A DNA stretch of 7,873 nt. It comes from Flavobacteriales bacterium (GTDB lineage: Bacteria > Bacteroidota > Bacteroidia > Flavobacteriales_D > Parvicellaceae). A program made the translations under genes and the position numbers. The DNA lies in the NCBI GenBank assembly GCA_026993705.1, contig JALWSJ010000089.1, positions 1 to 7,873 on the forward strand, read 5' to 3'. Position 1 is the stretch's first letter. The number at the start of each line of letters is the position of its first letter. Below are positions 1-7,280 of the stretch, in pieces. A model generated the notes under the pieces. The model was not told where the DNA came from and did no database searches. It saw only the letters and a program-made list of their open reading frames with translations.

Positions 1-3000
1 GAATATACCAAAGAAACACAATCACAAATAGCAGAGCTAAAGGAAAAAACCAAAAGTCAAACCATAGTCATTCACGAAAAAGAAGAGTTGTTTGAAAAAA
101 TTGACGAATTAGAAAAGAAAGACGATGAGCTATTGGAAGAAGTGCTAATGGAATTATTGCCCGAAGCCTTTGCCGTAGTTAAGGAAACATCAAGACGTTT
201 AGCCGAAAACAAAAAATTAGTTGTAACAGCAAACGACAACGACAAAAAACTAGCAGAAACAAAAGAATACGTTGAGTTAGAAGGCGACAAAGCCATCTGG
301 CATAACGAATGGGATGCATCAGGCACACCGGTAGTTTGGAATATGGTGCACTACGATGTACAATTAATGGGAGGAACGGTATTGCATCAAGGTAAAATTG
401 CCGAGATGCAAACAGGAGAAGGTAAAACCTTAGTCGCTACATTACCCGTTTATCTGAATGCCTTAGCCGGAAAAGGAGTTCACATTGTAACCGTAAACGA
501 TTACTTAGCACGAAGAGACGCCCAATGGATGGGACCTCTATACGAATTTCACGGAATGCGTGTAGATTGTATCGACAATCACGAACCACATTCAGAAGAA
601 AGAAAAAATGCTTACAAAGCAGATGTAACCTTCGGAACAAATAATGAATTCGGGTTCGATTATCTTAGGGATAACATGGTGAGTTCACCGGAAGAAATGG
701 TACAACAAAAACACCATTACGCCATCATAGATGAGGTCGATTCCGTATTGATTGATGAAGCACGAACACCTTTGATTATTTCAGGATCTACTGAAAGAGG
801 CGGACAAGAAGAATATATAGCTCTTAAACCTCAAATCGAAAAGTTAGTTACTGCTCAGAAGAAATTGGTAAATAAACTCTTAACCGAAGCAAAAGCAAAA
901 TTAGCGAAAGCAGAAAAAGGTGAAGGAGATAAAAAAGAAATAAAACGCCTACAAGAAGAAGGAGGAATATCTTTATTAAGAGCTTTTAGAGGTTTGCCTA
1001 AAAGTAAACCATTAATTAAATTCCTTAGTGAACCGGGGATTAAAGTTCAATTGCAAAAAGTAGAAAATTACTATATGCAAGACAACTCTAAAGAAATGCC
1101 GAAGGTAGATGAAGAGTTGTATTTTGTCATCGATGAAAAAAATAATACCATTGATTTAACCGAAAAAGGAATTGATTTAATCTCAGGAAAAGAAAACCCT
1201 GATTTCTATATCCTACCGGATATTGGAGAAATTATTGCAGAAATAGAAAAGTCGGATAAAACCGATGAAGAAAAAGCTACAGCTAAAGATTCGATGATGC
1301 GTGATTACACCATCAAGGCAGAACGGATTCATTCCATGAATCAATTATTAAAGGCCTATACTTTATTTGAGAAAGAAATAGAATACATCGTTCAAGATAA
1401 TAAAGTTAAATTGGTGGATGAACAAACCGGTAGGGTAATGGACGGAAGACGTTACTCAGATGGGTTACACCAAGCCATTGAAGCAAAAGAAAATGTCAAA
1501 GTAGAAGCAGCATCACAAACGTATGCCACCATTACTTTACAAAATTTCTTTAGAATGTATCATAAGTTAGCAGGGATGACCGGTACAGCAGAAACCGAAG
1601 CTGCGGAGTTATGGGATATTTACAAATTGGATGTTGTCGTAATTCCAACAAATAGACCCATTGCTAGAAAAGATCAAGATGATTTGGTATATAAAACCGC
1701 CAGAGAAAAATATAATGCTATTATAGATGAAATTGAACATCTTAGAGAGCAAGGAAGACCTGTTTTGGTGGGAACAACTACTGTCGAAATTTCAGAGTTG
1801 TTAAGTAAAATGTTGAACTTCAGAAAAGTTCCACATCAAGTGCTAAATGCGAAACTACATCAAAGTGAGGCAGAAGTAGTAGCGGAAGCAGGTAAGCCGG
1901 GCACAGTTACCATTGCAACCAATATGGCAGGTCGTGGTACGGATATTAAATTGGGTGAAGGAGTAAAAGAAAAAGGTGGTTTGGCAATCATTGGTACAGA
2001 ACGCCATGATTCTCGACGTGTGGACAGACAGTTACGTGGACGTGCAGGACGACAAGGTGATCCGGGGTCTTCTCAATTCTTTGTATCATTGGAGGATAAT
2101 CTAATGCGTATGTTCGGTTCTGAGAGAATTGCTAAGATGATGGATAGAATGGGACATAAGGAAGGAGAAGTTATTCAAGCCGGAATGATTACAAAGTCTA
2201 TCGAAAGAGCTCAAAAGAAAGTCGAAGAGAACAACTTTGGTATTCGTAAGCGTCTGTTAGAATTTGATGATGTAATGAACGCCCAAAGAACAGCTATCTA
2301 TTCGCGAAGAAAGAATGCTTTGTTTGGAGATAAATTAGACTTGGATATAGACAATATCTTCTATGAACAAGCACAACTTATAGCAGAAGAGTTCAAACAA
2401 TCAAATGATTTTGAAACCTTTAAAATGGATTTGATTACTACTTTCGGTATCAATTCACCGGTAGAAGAGGAACAAGCTGTGTCTATGGATTTAGGAGGGT
2501 TAACGGATTTGATTTATACGAATGCTGTTGAGACATATAAGCGTAGAATTGCTGCAGTTCAAGATAAATTAAACCCGTTTATACAAGCAATTCTTCGAGA
2601 ACAGGGCGATGATTTTGAAAGTGATTTTAGAGTACCGTTTACCGATGGTATTAAAATGATTCAAATTTCTACTTCTATCCAAGATGCGAAGAAAACGAAT
2701 AGTTTGAGTGTGATAAAAACACTTCAAAAACGTATTACCCTAGCTTTACTGGATGAAGAGTGGAAAGAGCATCTTAGAGAGATGGATGACTTAAAACAAT
2801 CGGTTTATCATGCACAGTACGAACAAAAAGATCCACTTTTGATTTATAAATTGGAAGGCTATAATTTGTTCATGGATATGATGAATCGCTTAAATAAAGA
2901 AATTGTTTCTTTCTTGGTAAAAGCGGATATACCGGTACAGCAAGATGCGGCTCCTATACAAACACCAAAAGCAAATCTACAACCCGCTCCCAAACCGGAT

Positions 3001-3240
3001 TTAAGTCAACTGCAAGAAGGTCGCCATGAAGTAGGGGAGGCTACTGAACAAAATAGTCAAGCAGCGAGAAATAGTGCTCCGCAAAGACCAAAGCAAAAAC
3101 CTGTAATTAATACGAATAAATATGGTAGAAATGACCGTGTAAAAGTATTAAACCTAAGAACAGGTGAAGTAGAAACAATGAAGTTTAAAAAAGCGGAGGC
3201 TCTCATAACTTCCGGAGCATGGCAATTAATCGAGGAGTAG
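1..3240 (+). CDS. secA: Protein translocase subunit SecA (5' end outside window)
   Basis: SecA is the cytoplasmic ATPase that pushes unfolded preproteins through the SecYEG channel. The frame is open from base 1 to the TAG at 3238-3240 (1079 residues seen). By comparison with known SecA about 45-50 N-terminal residues are missing, so the TTG at 88 is not the start. Visible motifs, numbered from base 1: Walker A GEGKT at residues 139-143, DEVD Walker B box at 244-247 followed by SVLIDEARTPLIISG, then VDEQTGRVMDGRRYSDGLHQ, the TNMAGRGTDI motif near 1920-1950 nt, and RQLRGRAGRQGDPGSSQF near 2026-2080 nt. The helical scaffold and wing region follow, with WKEHLREMD near 2760 nt. Relative to E. coli SecA there is an extra lysine- and glutamate-rich segment of roughly 70 residues after the first nucleotide-binding motifs (about 840-1090 nt). 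The C-terminus has a proline/glutamine-rich linker and a GRNDRV...WQLIEE tail instead of the cysteine zinc motif. Identification is secure. Confidence 0.98.
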   Translation, partial: EYTKETQSQIAELKEKTKSQTIVIHEKEELFEKIDELEKKDDELLEEVLMELLPEAFAVVKETSRRLAENKKLVVTANDNDKKLAETKEYVELEGDKAIWHNEWDASGTPVVWNMVHYDVQLMGGTVLHQGKIAEMQTGEGKTLVATLPVYLNALAGKGVHIVTVNDYLARRDAQWMGPLYEFHGMRVDCIDNHEPHSEERKNAYKADVTFGTNNEFGFDYLRDNMVSSPEEMVQQKHHYAIIDEVDSVLIDEARTPLIISGSTERGGQEEYIALKPQIEKLVTAQKKLVNKLLTEAKAKLAKAEKGEGDKKEIKRLQEEGGISLLRAFRGLPKSKPLIKFLSEPGIKVQLQKVENYYMQDNSKEMPKVDEELYFVIDEKNNTIDLTEKGIDLISGKENPDFYILPDIGEIIAEIEKSDKTDEEKATAKDSMMRDYTIKAERIHSMNQLLKAYTLFEKEIEYIVQDNKVKLVDEQTGRVMDGRRYSDGLHQAIEAKENVKVEAASQTYATITLQNFFRMYHKLAGMTGTAETEAAELWDIYKLDVVVIPTNRPIARKDQDDLVYKTAREKYNAIIDEIEHLREQGRPVLVGTTTVEISELLSKMLNFRKVPHQVLNAKLHQSEAEVVAEAGKPGTVTIATNMAGRGTDIKLGEGVKEKGGLAIIGTERHDSRRVDRQLRGRAGRQGDPGSSQFFVSLEDNLMRMFGSERIAKMMDRMGHKEGEVIQAGMITKSIERAQKKVEENNFGIRKRLLEFDDVMNAQRTAIYSRRKNALFGDKLDLDIDNIFYEQAQLIAEEFKQSNDFETFKMDLITTFGINSPVEEEQAVSMDLGGLTDLIYTNAVETYKRRIAAVQDKLNPFIQAILREQGDDFESDFRVPFTDGIKMIQISTSIQDAKKTNSLSVIKTLQKRITLALLDEEWKEHLREMDDLKQSVYHAQYEQKDPLLIYKLEGYNLFMDMMNRLNKEIVSFLVKADIPVQQDAAPIQTPKANLQPAPKPDLSQLQEGRHEVGEATEQNSQAARNSAPQRPKQKPVINTNKYGRNDRVKVLNLRTGEVETMKFKKAEALITSGAWQLIEE

Positions 3241-3301
3241 TACTTGATTAAGCAGATAGTTTTATGTTTCGAGATGTTTTAGGGGATTTATAGAAAAACA
3301 G

Positions 3302-3344
3302 TTATAAAACTTGCCGAGTTTTCAAAACTCGGTAGGTTTTATAA
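3302..3344 (+). terminator. Hairpin terminator after secA
   Basis: Arms 3302-3322 and 3324-3344 are complementary over 21 positions with two exceptions. Both exceptions are T-G pairs (3311/3335 and 3313/3333), which are wobble pairs in the plus-strand RNA but A-C mismatches in the minus-strand RNA. The fold is therefore best on the secA transcript. The core CCGAG/CTCGG is GC-rich and the distal arm ends in TTTTATAAATAA. It sits 61 bases after the secA stop and 43 bases beyond the stop of the convergent hydrolase gene, so it could also stop that transcript. Confidence 0.8.
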
Positions 3345-3387
3345 ATAAACCTTAGACAAACCTAAAAAACAAACATTAATTCTGTAG

Positions 3388-4149
3388 TTATTCGGCACAA
3401 AACTCCATAACCAAATTATAGAACTCCAAAGGATTTTCGGCGTGTACCCAATGACCGACTCCATAAATGGTTTCTATTTCGCTATTCACAAATTGGTTAT
3501 AAATATCCTGATAATCATCTTCTGTAATATAGCCCGATTTCTCACCACGGATAAACAAAGTAGGTGTTTCCACCCTTATTTGCGGTGTAGCAGCCAAAAT
3601 ATCATTCATATTACGTTCTATCACCGGAAGATTAAATCGCCACGCCAATTTTCCTTTTTCTATCCAATACAAATTTTTTAGTAAAAATTGGCGAATACTC
3701 ACATTGTCAATATACTTTTTCAACTGTTCATCCGCTTCTCTACGGTTTTTTATTTTGCCTAAATCTATACTGTTCAACCCTGCTAAAATTTGTTGATGAT
3801 GCATAGGATATTGCTTCGGTGCAATGTCCACTACAATTAATTTATCGATAAATTCAGGATGTTCGGTAGCGTAGGTCATTACGGTTTTACCTCCCATTGA
3901 ATGCCCAAGCAAAATAACATCAGAAAGATTATGGTCGAGTATAAACTCATGCAAATCATCCGCCATAGCTTGATAATTCATAATATCCGAGTGAGGTGAA
4001 TGACCATGATTACGTTGGTCAATCAAAAACACCTCAAAATTTTCAGCAAATTTCTTTCCCAAAGTCTGCCAATTATCCAACATACCAAACAACCCGTGAA
4101 CAATAATCATCGGTTGTCCTTCTCCATATTTTTTATAGAACAATTTCAT
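3388..4149 (-). CDS. Alpha/beta fold hydrolase, YbfF-like esterase
   Basis: A 253-residue serine hydrolase, complete and of normal length for the family. The oxyanion-hole strand reads VHGLFG (residues 17-22), the nucleophile elbow is GHSMGG with Ser84, the acid candidate is Asp108 in VVDIAP, and the catalytic histidine is His233 in GHWVHAENP. This layout, including QRNHG at 45-49 and WRFN at 170-173, closely follows E. coli YbfF, an esterase active on short acyl esters and acyl-CoA; that is family knowledge. The true substrate here is unknown. There is no signal peptide, so it should be cytoplasmic. MenH-type or haloperoxidase-type labels are possible from the fold, but the YbfF motif set fits best. 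The ATG at 4149 starts directly at the first beta strand; the next Met (residue 14) would remove it. It converges on secA and is separated from upstream tal by a terminator, so it is probably transcribed alone. Confidence 0.9.
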   Translation of the reverse strand: MKLFYKKYGEGQPMIIVHGLFGMLDNWQTLGKKFAENFEVFLIDQRNHGHSPHSDIMNYQAMADDLHEFILDHNLSDVILLGHSMGGKTVMTYATEHPEFIDKLIVVDIAPKQYPMHHQQILAGLNSIDLGKIKNRREADEQLKKYIDNVSIRQFLLKNLYWIEKGKLAWRFNLPVIERNMNDILAATPQIRVETPTLFIRGEKSGYITEDDYQDIYNQFVNSEIETIYGVGHWVHAENPLEFYNLVMEFCAE

Positions 4150-4153
4150 ACAG

Positions 4154-4181
4154 CAAAAGTAGTAAACAAAAAAGAGAGCAA
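4154..4181 (-). promoter_or_regulatory. Candidate Bacteroidota promoter for the hydrolase gene
   Basis: On the minus strand, TACTTTTG (4161-4154) matches the TAnnTTTG -7 box completely. It is preceded at 17 bases by TTG (4181-4179), a possible -33 element. Only four bases separate the box from the ATG, so the transcript would be leaderless or nearly so. The -33 TTG lies inside the arm of the tal terminator. The motif is seen; function is inferred. Confidence 0.4.
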
Positions 4182-4201
4182 TATAGATTGCCCTCTTTTT
4201 T
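4168..4201 (-). terminator. Hairpin terminator after tal
   Basis: Arms 4168-4182 and 4187-4201 enclose a four-base loop. The only imperfect pair (4177/4192) is A-C on the plus strand but U-G on the minus-strand RNA, so the stem is continuous only in the tal transcript. On the minus strand the GAGGGCAAT/ATTGCTCTC stem is followed by a TTTTTTG tract, the classic intrinsic terminator arrangement. It begins about 29 bases after the tal stop codon. Confidence 0.82.
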
Positions 4202-4229
4202 TTAAATTATTTATTCGAGGTATAAATAT

Positions 4230-4886
4230 TTATTTATTCGTTTTAGCATAATCCGCCAAAAATTTCGCTAAACCATTATCGGTCAACGGGTGGTTAATTA
4301 AAGCCAAAATAGCATTCAATGGACCAGTCATCACATCCGCACCTATTTCGGCACATTCTATAATGTGCATCGGATGACGAACCGAAGCCGCTAAAATCTC
4401 GGTTTCAAACATATAATTATCAAAAATCAAACGAATTTGTTCAATTAACGCAATACCACTCGTAGAAATATCGTCCAATCTACCGATAAAAGGAGAAACG
4501 TAAGTAGCACCGGCTTTAGCCGCAATAAGAGCCTGACCTGGCGAAAAAATAAGCGTACAATTCGTCTTAATTCCCTTATTTGAAAAATATTTAATTGCCT
4601 TAACCCCCGCTTTTGTCATCGGAATTTTGACCACAATATTCGGATGCAATTCCGCCAAATTTTCGCCCTCTCTAACCATACCCTCAAAATCCGTAGCAAT
4701 AACCTCTGCACTAACCGGCCCGTCAACAATGTTACAAATATCCACGTAATGTTGCAAGATATTATTCGCTCCGGAAATACCTTCTTTAGCCATCAATGAA
4801 GGGTTCGTGGTAACACCGTCCAAGATGCCCAAATCTTCAGCCTCTTTAATCTGTTCCAAGTTCGCTGTGTCGATAAAAAATTTCAT
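4230..4886 (-). CDS. tal: Transaldolase, small TalC/FSA-type
   Basis: A 218-residue TIM-barrel aldolase of the short transaldolase/fructose-6-phosphate aldolase family. Transaldolase moves a dihydroxyacetone unit between sedoheptulose 7-phosphate and glyceraldehyde 3-phosphate in the non-oxidative pentose phosphate pathway, in the cytoplasm. The start MKFFIDTANLEQI, GVTTNPSL at residues 24-31, and VVKIPMT with the Schiff-base lysine Lys87 are all present. Two residues that separate the subfamilies point to transaldolase: Glu61 in SAEV where E. coli FSA has Gln59, and Phe133 in VSPFIGR where FSA has Tyr131. Length is normal and the protein looks intact. The start codon is at the family N-terminus; no Shine-Dalgarno is visible, as is usual in Bacteroidota. 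The gene has its own promoter candidate and terminator, so it appears to be a single-gene unit. Confidence 0.95.
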   Translation of the reverse strand: MKFFIDTANLEQIKEAEDLGILDGVTTNPSLMAKEGISGANNILQHYVDICNIVDGPVSAEVIATDFEGMVREGENLAELHPNIVVKIPMTKAGVKAIKYFSNKGIKTNCTLIFSPGQALIAAKAGATYVSPFIGRLDDISTSGIALIEQIRLIFDNYMFETEILAASVRHPMHIIECAEIGADVMTGPLNAILALINHPLTDNGLAKFLADYAKTNK

Positions 4887-4912
4887 AGTCGTTCGATAAG
4901 TTTAGTTTGCCA

Positions 4913-4920
4913 CAAAAATA
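4913..4920 (-). promoter_or_regulatory. Candidate -7 box for tal
   Basis: The minus strand reads TATTTTTG, a full match to TAnnTTTG, ending 26 bases before the tal ATG. That gives a leader of about 20 bases. No clear TTG lies at the expected -33 distance, so support rests on the -7 box alone. Confidence 0.4.
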
Positions 4921-5009
4921 CAATACTTTTATTGGAATGCTGCCTAAAACTATTCAACACCCAAGCCTAAAAATGAACAATAGGAAAAGGATGAGGATTT
5001 TTGGCGTTC

Positions 5010-5068
5010 CCATTACGGCATAAAAAAGCAATTCCGTTGCACTACATTGCTTTTTAACGCCGTAATGG
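5010..5068 (-). repeat. Inverted repeat I of the intergenic element
   Basis: Two 23-base arms (5010-5032 and 5046-5068) pair at 21 positions around a 13-base loop. One imperfect position (5020/5058) becomes a U-G wobble only in the minus-strand RNA; the other (5022/5056) is A opposite A. The ends CCATTACGGC/GCCGTAATGG are perfect. No T-run follows on either strand, so it is not a standard intrinsic terminator. Confidence 0.75.
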
Positions 5069-5086
5069 TCGGGCTATCACTACTCG

Positions 5087-5122
5087 CTTTTTGGGCTTGC
5101 AAACAGCAAGCAAGCCAAAAAG
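5087..5122 (-). repeat. Inverted repeat II of the intergenic element
   Basis: Arms 5087-5100 and 5110-5122 pair over 13 bases (CTTTTTGG..CTTGC with GCAAGCCAAAAAG), with a single bulged G in the left arm and a nine-base loop. Its position between two anchor blocks suggests a stem of the same element rather than an independent terminator. Confidence 0.65.
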
Positions 5123-5186
5123 AACTCAAACACGCCGTTCTATCCCTAACGCGAAAACAAGTACATCGAAAATAGAGTATAGAAAA

Positions 5187-7232
5187 CTATTTATAAACGC
5201 GAATAATAACAATCTCCAATAAAAGAAAGAGCAAAGCACCCAAAATAAAAAGTTTCCAATACTTATTATCATCAAGATTAATTTCCATTTGATTCGTATG
5301 CGGATTAAACGAACTTTCGATTATATCAAAAGACGCACTTAAATCATTATTCTCTATAGCCGAATGAAGTTCTTCTGCATTGTAGTATGTAAACTGCGAT
5401 TCTGATCTGTCATAATTAAAACTAAGTGGTAGAATAGGGCTGTTTTCATAAAAAAGTGTATAATGTCCTGCTTGTTGTATGGTATTGTGCAGGTTAATAC
5501 TTACGCCATTGTTTTGTTTGATAAGTTCGGGAATTACTTCAAAATCAGAAGCATTTTGTTTTACAACCAGTTTTCCTTGTTGATAATCGTTTTTAGGTAT
5601 TATAATAAAATCATCTTTACCAATGGTGTAGTAAAGCGGATAATTAGAAGTACTCAATTCAGCTATTTTTAATAATGTTGGAACAAACAAAGCGTGTTGA
5701 GAAAAATTATTTTTATTCATAGGTGAAGACAAAAGGTATAATTTTCCTTTTTCCAAATCCGTAATCGATAAAAAGGGTTCGCCATTTTGTAAAGTCATCA
5801 AAAATTGCGTATGAGAACGAGTTGCAAAATGAACGGGATAGTAAGCCAAAGCGATTGGCAAGTCAATATTTTTAGGGATTTCATCAAATACATTATCATA
5901 AATAGGATGTTGTAAATTCAGATGGTCGATTTTAAGTGATGTATTTTGTATCGTATTGATGGTTGCGGTGGTGATTTCACCGATAAAATTTTGGTAAGAG
6001 TTAATATCTATTTGTTCTGAAGGTGCGACCAAAACATTTCCTCCATTAAGCATATATTGTTTTAATTCCTCTTTCAGTCCAGAAGATATTGAAGTTAAAT
6101 CATTGATGATGATAAACGAATAATGATTGAGAGATGAATAATCAAGTGTATTTAGGTTTTTTATTTCAATATCAAAATTATCATCGCCGGAAAATACGGC
6201 AACAAATGCGTCGGTACTATCTGTTTGCTTATTGTTGAGGTATAAAATATGTGTCTTTTGGTCAACCTTGTATGAAAAGTAAAACTTATCGTCCAAAATA
6301 AAGTTGGGATTTGGGTAGTCTTCCAAGGCAAGTTCTCCGAATTGGTTTCCGCGTTGATGAATACTGAAATTAACTTTCTCTTCTTTTTTAGAATTTGCAT
6401 TCAATGATGTATTCACAATTCCTTTGGTTTCGTTATTGATTTTAAGAGTGGTTTTTACGTTTATATCTTCTCCGGATAAATTTACCAGACGTAAGTTTAT
6501 TTCTTCTTCGTTCTCGATTTGACGAAGGGGATTGTAAAAATGAACACTGTCAATATAGAGATTAGCTTCACTTTTATTCAGCATGGGAAGTAAATGCACA
6601 TTCAAAGAATTATCGGGTTGTATAGAAGTGAAATCAAAACTGTTTTTTTGAAAGTCTGAAATCCAATAGACTTGTTTATCGCCTTTAAAGTTAGATAGCA
6701 AATCTTTTTCACGTTGATAAATTTCTTCTATGGTCTTGCTTTGCGGACTGACTTGAGTTTGCAGGACAAATTCTTTAATTTCTTCTTGACTGACCAATCG
6801 TTGATGTATGCTTTCAACATCGTTGGTTAACAGTAGGTATTCGTCGGTAGGGGCGTAACTTTCAATAAGAGAAAGGGCTATATCTTTGGCTTTATCAATG
6901 AGGTAGGTTTCATCGCTTTTGGTGTCCATACTCAGCGAATTGTCTAAGTAAATTGCAACAACTTTATCGGTGAATTGTTTGGTCGTTTCTTTTTTCGGAA
7001 AATACGGTTGACAAAAGGCGAGTACAAGCATGGTAATAGCAAGTATTCGCATTGCCAAAACTAACCAATGTTTCAGTTTGGATTTGTTTTGTGTCTCTAG
7101 TTTAACTTCTTTGAGTAACTCAACATTTGAGAAATATTCTTTTTTGAATTTTCTAAAGTTAAACAGATGTATGATGATGGGAATCAATATTGCTAATAAA
7201 GCCCATAAAAATTCCGGATATAATAGTTTCAT
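5187..7232 (-). CDS. BatA-domain inner-membrane protein with vWA-like region
   Basis: A 681-residue membrane protein of the Bacteroidota family named for its aerotolerance-regulator (BatA) N-terminal domain. Residues 1-78 hold that domain: one membrane helix at about 8-25, a basic loop with FRKFKKEYFSNVELL, and a second helix at about 56-75 ending QPYFP. Residues 90-215 resemble a von Willebrand A fold: DNSLS at 97-101 fits the DxSxS metal-site pattern and Asp193 lies in WISDFQ. About 225-320 looks like a beta-sandwich. About 328-460 resembles a glutamine amidotransferase-like fold (FIIINDLTSISSGL, then LNGGNVLVAP) without an obvious catalytic cysteine. A final helix spans about 659-678, followed by a short basic tail. 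The bulk should be periplasmic. The molecular function of these proteins is not established. No batB, batC or MoxR-type ATPase gene lies within the window. The ATG start fits the domain's usual MxxxxPxxLWAL beginning. Confidence 0.88.
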   Translation of the reverse strand: MKLLYPEFLWALLAILIPIIIHLFNFRKFKKEYFSNVELLKEVKLETQNKSKLKHWLVLAMRILAITMLVLAFCQPYFPKKETTKQFTDKVVAIYLDNSLSMDTKSDETYLIDKAKDIALSLIESYAPTDEYLLLTNDVESIHQRLVSQEEIKEFVLQTQVSPQSKTIEEIYQREKDLLSNFKGDKQVYWISDFQKNSFDFTSIQPDNSLNVHLLPMLNKSEANLYIDSVHFYNPLRQIENEEEINLRLVNLSGEDINVKTTLKINNETKGIVNTSLNANSKKEEKVNFSIHQRGNQFGELALEDYPNPNFILDDKFYFSYKVDQKTHILYLNNKQTDSTDAFVAVFSGDDNFDIEIKNLNTLDYSSLNHYSFIIINDLTSISSGLKEELKQYMLNGGNVLVAPSEQIDINSYQNFIGEITTATINTIQNTSLKIDHLNLQHPIYDNVFDEIPKNIDLPIALAYYPVHFATRSHTQFLMTLQNGEPFLSITDLEKGKLYLLSSPMNKNNFSQHALFVPTLLKIAELSTSNYPLYYTIGKDDFIIIPKNDYQQGKLVVKQNASDFEVIPELIKQNNGVSINLHNTIQQAGHYTLFYENSPILPLSFNYDRSESQFTYYNAEELHSAIENNDLSASFDIIESSFNPHTNQMEINLDDNKYWKLFILGALLFLLLEIVIIRVYK

Positions 7233-7280
7233 AGTGTGTTATGAATTAAAGACAACTGTAAAAATAGAAACTTATTTACG

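Larger units (their letters stand above)
5003..5152 (-). repeat. Multi-hairpin intergenic element, probable dispersed flavobacterial repeat
   Basis: No protein is encoded between 4887 and 5186. Most of this stretch is a structured element. Read on the minus strand, it has three anchor blocks: GCGTTAGGGATAG (5152-5140), GATAGCCCGACC (5078-5067) and GGGAACGCC (5011-5003). Hairpins separate the blocks. The ends pair with each other (AACGC at 5148-5152 with GCGTT at 5004-5008). I recall these blocks recurring between genes in flavobacterial genomes, with variable hairpins in between; that is memory, not a search, and only one copy is in this window. It starts about 34 bases after the BatA-family stop codon, so it may lie in that gene's 3' untranslated region. 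Its mobility and function are unknown. Confidence 0.6.

Noticed and set aside
88..90. TTG as the secA start codon
   Set aside because: The frame is open to base 1 and the upstream residues (…QIAELKEKT…) match the helical N-terminal region of SecA, so the gene begins outside the window.
72..640. Antisense open frames inside secA
   Set aside because: They are serine- or leucine-rich shadows of the codon pattern of secA, with no recognisable domain and no promoter.
4000..4251. Open frame on the plus strand across the hydrolase start
   Set aside because: It lies antisense to the hydrolase and crosses the terminator; it has no domain and no upstream signal.
5010..5122. The intergenic hairpins as ordinary intrinsic terminators or a CRISPR array
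   Set aside because: No T-run follows either stem on either strand, and there are no regularly spaced direct repeats.
7259..7266. TATTTTTA on the minus strand as the -7 box of the BatA-family gene
   Set aside because: The final G of TAnnTTTG is replaced by A and no TTG lies at the right distance; in such A/T-rich DNA this match is weak.
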